Shown: positions 22,401 through 25,443 of the stretch, piece by piece
Layout: every line of letters begins with the position of its first letter
How positions within the stretch are numbered: the first letter of the stretch is position 1
DNA from: Actinomycetes bacterium
GTDB lineage: Bacteria; Actinomycetota; Actinomycetes; Actinomycetales; Cellulomonadaceae
Assembly: GCA_021793115.1 (NCBI GenBank)
Contig: JAJYTJ010000041.1
Span: forward strand, 1 to 25,443
DNA: 25,443 nt
Direction of reading: 5' to 3'
The notes under the pieces: model-generated
The model's database searches: none
What the model was told of the DNA's origin: nothing
What the model saw: only the letters and a program-made list of their open reading frames with translations
Made by a program: the position numbers and the translations under genes

Positions 22401-23585
22401 TCACCAGTAGAGCGTCCGCTCGGGCAGCACGGCGCGCGCGAGGGCCTCGAGGTAGAAGTAGTCGCCCCACAGCGTGCCCTCGTCCACGCCGACCGCGCCG
22501 GGCCGGTCGTAGACGCCGTGCAGCAGCAGCGCGTTGGAGCCCGGCTCGGTCGACGCCGAGTAGGCGGTGGCCAACGAGTCGAGGATCGCGGCGGCGCGTG
22601 AGCGGTAGTGCTCCCGGACCGGACCGTCCGGCAGCCAGCCCGCCAGCTCGGCCAGGCCGCACACCGCGATCGCCGCGGCGGAGGAGTCGCGCGGCTGCTC
22701 GTCGCCGTCGGTGAACTCCAGGTCCCAGTAGGCGACCCCGTCGGCCGGCAGGTGGTCCAGGAAGTAGTCGGCGCACGTGCGGGCGGCGTCGAGGAACGTC
22801 TCGTCGTGCGCGTAGCGGTAGTTGAGCGCGAAGCCATAGATGCCCCAGGCCTGGCCGCGGGCCCAGCACGAGTCGTCGGTGTAGCCCTGCTGCGTCGACC
22901 CGCGCAGCGGCACCCCGGTCTCCGGGTCCCACCAGAAGGTGTGGAACGTGGTGCCGTCGGGCCGGATGATGTGGTCGCGCAGCTGGGCGGTGTGGCGGCG
23001 GGCGGCCGAGGCGTACCGCTCGTCGCCGGTCTGCTCGCCGGCCCAGTAGAGCAGGGGCATGTTCATCAGCGAGTCGATGATCGTGCGGCCGCGCTGCGCG
23101 GGGTCGTCCAGGCCGCCCCACGCCTGCACGATGCCGGCCGGCTCGAGGAACCGCGTCATGAGGTGGTCGGCGGCGCCCAGGGCGGCGCCGCGGGCGCGCT
23201 CGTCCGCGAGCAGCCGCCAGGGCGCCACGCACGCCAGCGTGTAGAGGAAGCCCAGGTCGTGCGTGTCGAGGTCGATCCGGCGCTCGACGCGCTCCGCGAA
23301 GCTGGCGACGTGCGAGGCCGCCGCGTCGCGGAACGCGTCGTCGTCGGTCAGCTCCCACGCGAGCCAGAGCATCCCGGGCCAGAAGCTCGTGGTCCAGCCT
23401 CTGTTGGCGCCCTCGGGCAGGCGGTCGGTCGCCGGGCGTGGCGGGTAGGCGCCGTGCCGGGTCGTGTCGTCCGGGTAGCCCGCGCCGAAGGCGGTGATGT
23501 TCGCGCGCACGGTGGTCAGCGCGGCGGCGAGCGCCGCGTCGGTCCTCGTGGCGGCCGAGGTCTGGCCCGCCTGGGTCGGCGTCAT
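22401..23585 (-). CDS. Unsaturated glucuronyl/galacturonyl hydrolase, glycoside hydrolase family 88
   Basis: A 394-residue alpha6/alpha6-barrel enzyme that hydrates the double bond of 4,5-unsaturated uronic acid at the non-reducing end of lyase products, releasing 4-deoxy-5-keto-uronate. The two catalytic aspartates are D110 in LDTHDLGFLY and D171 in IIDSLMNMPLLYW, 61 residues apart as in the Bacillus enzyme. Aromatic stretches RGWTTSFWPGMLWLAWE and DDSCWARGQAWGIYG also match. No signal peptide is seen, so it works on imported oligosaccharides. AAGGA lies 9 bases before the ATG. Its product feeds KduI directly. The native substrate (rhamnogalacturonan-, glucuronan- or glycosaminoglycan-type) cannot be told from sequence alone. 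Confidence 0.94.
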   Translation of the reverse strand: MTPTQAGQTSAATRTDAALAAALTTVRANITAFGAGYPDDTTRHGAYPPRPATDRLPEGANRGWTTSFWPGMLWLAWELTDDDAFRDAAASHVASFAERVERRIDLDTHDLGFLYTLACVAPWRLLADERARGAALGAADHLMTRFLEPAGIVQAWGGLDDPAQRGRTIIDSLMNMPLLYWAGEQTGDERYASAARRHTAQLRDHIIRPDGTTFHTFWWDPETGVPLRGSTQQGYTDDSCWARGQAWGIYGFALNYRYAHDETFLDAARTCADYFLDHLPADGVAYWDLEFTDGDEQPRDSSAAAIAVCGLAELAGWLPDGPVREHYRSRAAAILDSLATAYSASTEPGSNALLLHGVYDRPGAVGVDEGTLWGDYFYLEALARAVLPERTLYW

Positions 23586-23608
23586 GGGCAGCTGTCCTTG
23601 CTCTTGTG

Positions 23609-23628
23609 GGCGTGCCTCGCCTGGAGGC
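23609..23628 (-). promoter_or_regulatory. Small hairpin in the gap between the yesL-like and GH88 genes
   Basis: The 82-base gap is the longest in the operon and contains the inverted repeat GCCTC-GCCTG-GAGGC (23614-23618 with 23624-23628). It might be an RNA processing or stabilising element that sets different levels for transport and catabolic genes. Weak evidence. Confidence 0.3.
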
Positions 23629-23667
23629 GGTGCCCGGACGGTCGTGGGTCGGCGTGGTGCGGAGGGG

Positions 23668-24348
23668 TCACGCGGTGGTGGCGGCCTCCCGCTCGACGGG
23701 CAGCGCCGGCCGTAGCGAGTGGCGCGCGTTGGCCCACACGACGTAGAGCAGCGGGGCGGCGGCGAGCCCGATCGCGAGCGCGGGCTTGACCGTGAACAGC
23801 GTGAGCAGCAGCGCGAGGACGACGAGCGAGCCGAGCGTCAGGTACCAGCGCCGCACGCCCAGGTAGAGGCAGGCCCGCAGCACGTCGCGCAGCCGGGTCC
23901 GGGGCACCTCGGCGAGCGCGACGAGCCCGAGCAGCGTGGTGGCGACGACGAGCACGGCGAGGGTCGCCAGCACGGGCACCGCCCAGGTCCCGACGGGGCG
24001 TCCCCAGGCCGCGCGGCCGTCCACACCGAGCACGACGAGCGCCGCGGCGGCGAGCGCCCCGAGCGTGGCCGCCCGGCGGAACACGGCCACCCAGGCGCGG
24101 GCGAACGTGCGCACCACGCCCGCGCCCGGGTCCGCGGCGGACGCCGAGAACACGGCGAACGCGGCGGCCACCGCGGGCGTGGACAGCGGCGTCGCCAGGG
24201 CCACCAGCGGCCACGACAGCGCGGTGTCGGTGGTGACCAGCACCACGAGCAGCGGCAGGCAGCCGACGAGGAGCAGCGCGTTCGTCATGAGGCCCAGGTA
24301 GACGACGGACAGGACCGTGGCGTACGTCTCGTGCGAGATCTGGCGCAT
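23668..24348 (-). CDS. DUF624/YesL-like membrane protein
   Basis: A 226-residue polytopic membrane protein. It begins MRQISHETYATVLSVVYLGLMTN, a typical YesL/DUF624 N-terminus (given in two pieces: MRQISHETYATV and VYLGLMTN). About five hydrophobic segments are seen, with the conserved arrangement PLLVVLVTT and PLSTPAVAAAFAVF in the first third. YesL-family genes occur next to sugar ABC transporters in rhamnogalacturonan and other glycan loci of Bacillus and actinobacteria; their biochemical role is not established, but an accessory role in transport is likely. The ATG at 24348 has an AAGGGG site at good distance. It lies 5 bases after the permease gene. Confidence 0.88.
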   Translation of the reverse strand: MRQISHETYATVLSVVYLGLMTNALLLVGCLPLLVVLVTTDTALSWPLVALATPLSTPAVAAAFAVFSASAADPGAGVVRTFARAWVAVFRRAATLGALAAAALVVLGVDGRAAWGRPVGTWAVPVLATLAVLVVATTLLGLVALAEVPRTRLRDVLRACLYLGVRRWYLTLGSLVVLALLLTLFTVKPALAIGLAAAPLLYVVWANARHSLRPALPVEREAATTA

Positions 24349-24353
24349 GGCGC

Positions 24354-25259
24354 TCACCCCTTGAGCCCGCTGGTGGCGATGCCCTCGACGAAGTAGCGCT
24401 GACCCAGCATGAAGATCACGGCGATGGGAAGCACGGAGAGGGTCAGGCCCGCGAACAGCAGCGCGTAGTTCTGGTCGTAGAGGTTGTTGATGAACGTCTG
24501 CAGGCCGAGCTGGATGGTCCACAGGTTCGGGCTGCGCAGGTAGATCAGCGGGCCGAGGTAGTCGTTCCAGGTGTTGACGAAGGTCAGCAGCGTGAGGCTC
24601 GCGATCGCCGGCGTCGACAGCGGCAGCATGATGCGCCGGTAGATCCCGTACTCGGACAGCCCGTCGATGCGGGCCGCCTCGGAGAGCTCCTCCGGCACGG
24701 ACTCGAAGTACTGCTTCATGAGGAACACGCCGAAGGCGCCGAAGGCCTGCAGCAGGATGATCGACCAGAGCGTGTTCGACAGGTGGAGCTTCGAGAAGAG
24801 GATGAACTGCGGGATCATGTACGACTGCCACGGCACGGCGATGGTCCCGACGTACACGAGGAAGAGCACGTCCCGCCCGGGGAACCGCATGCGGGCGAAG
24901 CCGTAGGCGGCGAACGAGCCGGTGAGCACCTGCAGGAACGTCACGACGACGGACAGCAGCATCGTGTTCTTCCACCACGTCACCATCGCCGTCTGGCTCC
25001 AGACGTGGACGTAGTTGTCCCACTTCCAGGACGGCGGCAGCCACTTCACGGGGATGGTGAAGACGTCGTTGGAGCCCCGGACGGAGCTGGAGAGCATCCA
25101 GAAGAACGGGAGCAGCACGGCGGCGGCGGCCACGACGAGCACGACGTAGCCGACGATGCGGGCGGCCCGTCGTCCGGGCGTCTGGCGGTCCGGCCGCTGC
25201 GCGGCGGCCGAGGCCGGCGTCAGGGCGCTTGTCTTGGGCGTGCCGTGGACGAGGGTCAT
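24354..25259 (-). CDS. Carbohydrate ABC transporter permease (MalG type)
   Basis: A 301-residue inner-membrane permease. After a 30-residue cytoplasmic N-terminus come six transmembrane segments (first at ~35-57). The EAA loop that docks the ATPase reads EAARIDGLSEYGIYRRIMLP (194-213). The C-terminus VEGIATSGLKG is characteristic of CUT1-type MalG proteins. It forms a heterodimer with the MalF-type permease encoded just upstream; start and stop overlap by one base (TGATG). The ATPase is probably a shared MsmK-type protein encoded elsewhere, as is usual for these systems; the binding protein is presumably beyond the right edge. Its cargo is most likely the unsaturated uronate oligosaccharide processed by the genes that follow. 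Confidence 0.95.
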   Translation of the reverse strand: MTLVHGTPKTSALTPASAAAQRPDRQTPGRRAARIVGYVVLVVAAAAVLLPFFWMLSSSVRGSNDVFTIPVKWLPPSWKWDNYVHVWSQTAMVTWWKNTMLLSVVVTFLQVLTGSFAAYGFARMRFPGRDVLFLVYVGTIAVPWQSYMIPQFILFSKLHLSNTLWSIILLQAFGAFGVFLMKQYFESVPEELSEAARIDGLSEYGIYRRIMLPLSTPAIASLTLLTFVNTWNDYLGPLIYLRSPNLWTIQLGLQTFINNLYDQNYALLFAGLTLSVLPIAVIFMLGQRYFVEGIATSGLKG

Positions 25260-25443
25260 CAGGCAGCCCTCCGCTTGTTGACGACGAACTGCACGATCGT
25301 CACGACGATGCAGATGAGGAAGAGGGCGATGGACGCGGCCGACGCGTAGCCGAACTGGTAGTTGACGAAGCCGGCCTTGTAGATGAACTGCGAGAGCACG
25401 AGGGTCGCCTGGCCGTGACCGCCGTTGGTCATCAGCAGGATGA
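25259..25443 (-). CDS. Carbohydrate ABC transporter permease (MalF type), C-terminal fragment
   Basis: The last 60 codons of a permease whose start is beyond the window. The readable end includes LLMTNGGHGQATLVLSQFIY and FGYASAASIALFLICIVVT, the typical final periplasmic loop and last membrane segment of CUT1-type MalF subunits, then QFVVNKRRAA. Its TGA overlaps the next permease's ATG by one base, so the two are coupled. Confidence 0.9.
   Translation of the reverse strand, partial: ILLMTNGGHGQATLVLSQFIYKAGFVNYQFGYASAASIALFLICIVVTIVQFVVNKRRAA

Overview
The window is very GC-rich, with G/C-ending codons, many GTG starts, tightly coupled operons and several apparently leaderless starts. This points to a high-GC Gram-positive bacterium (Actinomycetota). 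The gene content would suit Cellulomonas or a relative, but that genus guess is inference. No phage, insertion sequence, CRISPR array or origin was seen.

Layout: (1) 1-565: start of a DUF1648-type membrane protein, running off the left edge. (2) 653-2411: a cysteine biosynthesis operon on the minus strand (cysK-cysE). Its leader holds a 23-codon ORF ending in Cys-Arg-Cys-Leu, directly followed by a nested stem-loop structure, which together look like a cysteine-responsive attenuator. (3) 2484-3487: a LacI-family regulator broken by a one-base frameshift. (4) 3498-9225: a UTRA-type GntR regulator divergent from a five-gene carbohydrate operon: transaldolase-family enzyme, class II aldolase, HAD sugar phosphatase, DhaL-like and DhaK-like kinase subunits. 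Palindromes in the divergent promoter and inside the operon are candidate operators. The exact pathway is not one I recognise. (5) 9362-10527: tRNA-Pro(TGG), a small tandem-repeat array and a PrmC-related methyltransferase. (6) 10942-11430: a Thr/Ser/Ala-rich lipoprotein. (7) 11457-13386: a LysR regulator divergent from an EamA-family transporter, both probably leaderless. (8) 13443-14297: a chimeric ORF joining the first ~53 residues of a pyruvate-oxidase-like TPP enzyme to the barrel domain of a mandelate-racemase-like enolase.

(9) 14304-25443: a long minus-strand operon for unsaturated uronic-acid oligosaccharides. In transcription order it encodes two sugar ABC permeases (the first partial), a YesL-like membrane protein, a GH88 unsaturated glucuronyl hydrolase, an FAH-family enzyme, KduI, KduD, an acyltransferase/toroid fusion protein, KDPG aldolase, KDG kinase and a GH42 beta-galactosidase. 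Together they would import lyase-generated oligosaccharides, release 4-deoxy-5-keto-uronate and convert it through 2-keto-3-deoxygluconate to pyruvate and glyceraldehyde-3-phosphate. The YesL plus GH42 content suggests pectin or rhamnogalacturonan as the source, though other lyase-cleaved uronans are possible. Most junctions overlap by 1-4 bases.

The least explained items are the cysteine leader, the aldolase/transaldolase/DhaKL operon and the chimeric TPP-enolase gene.
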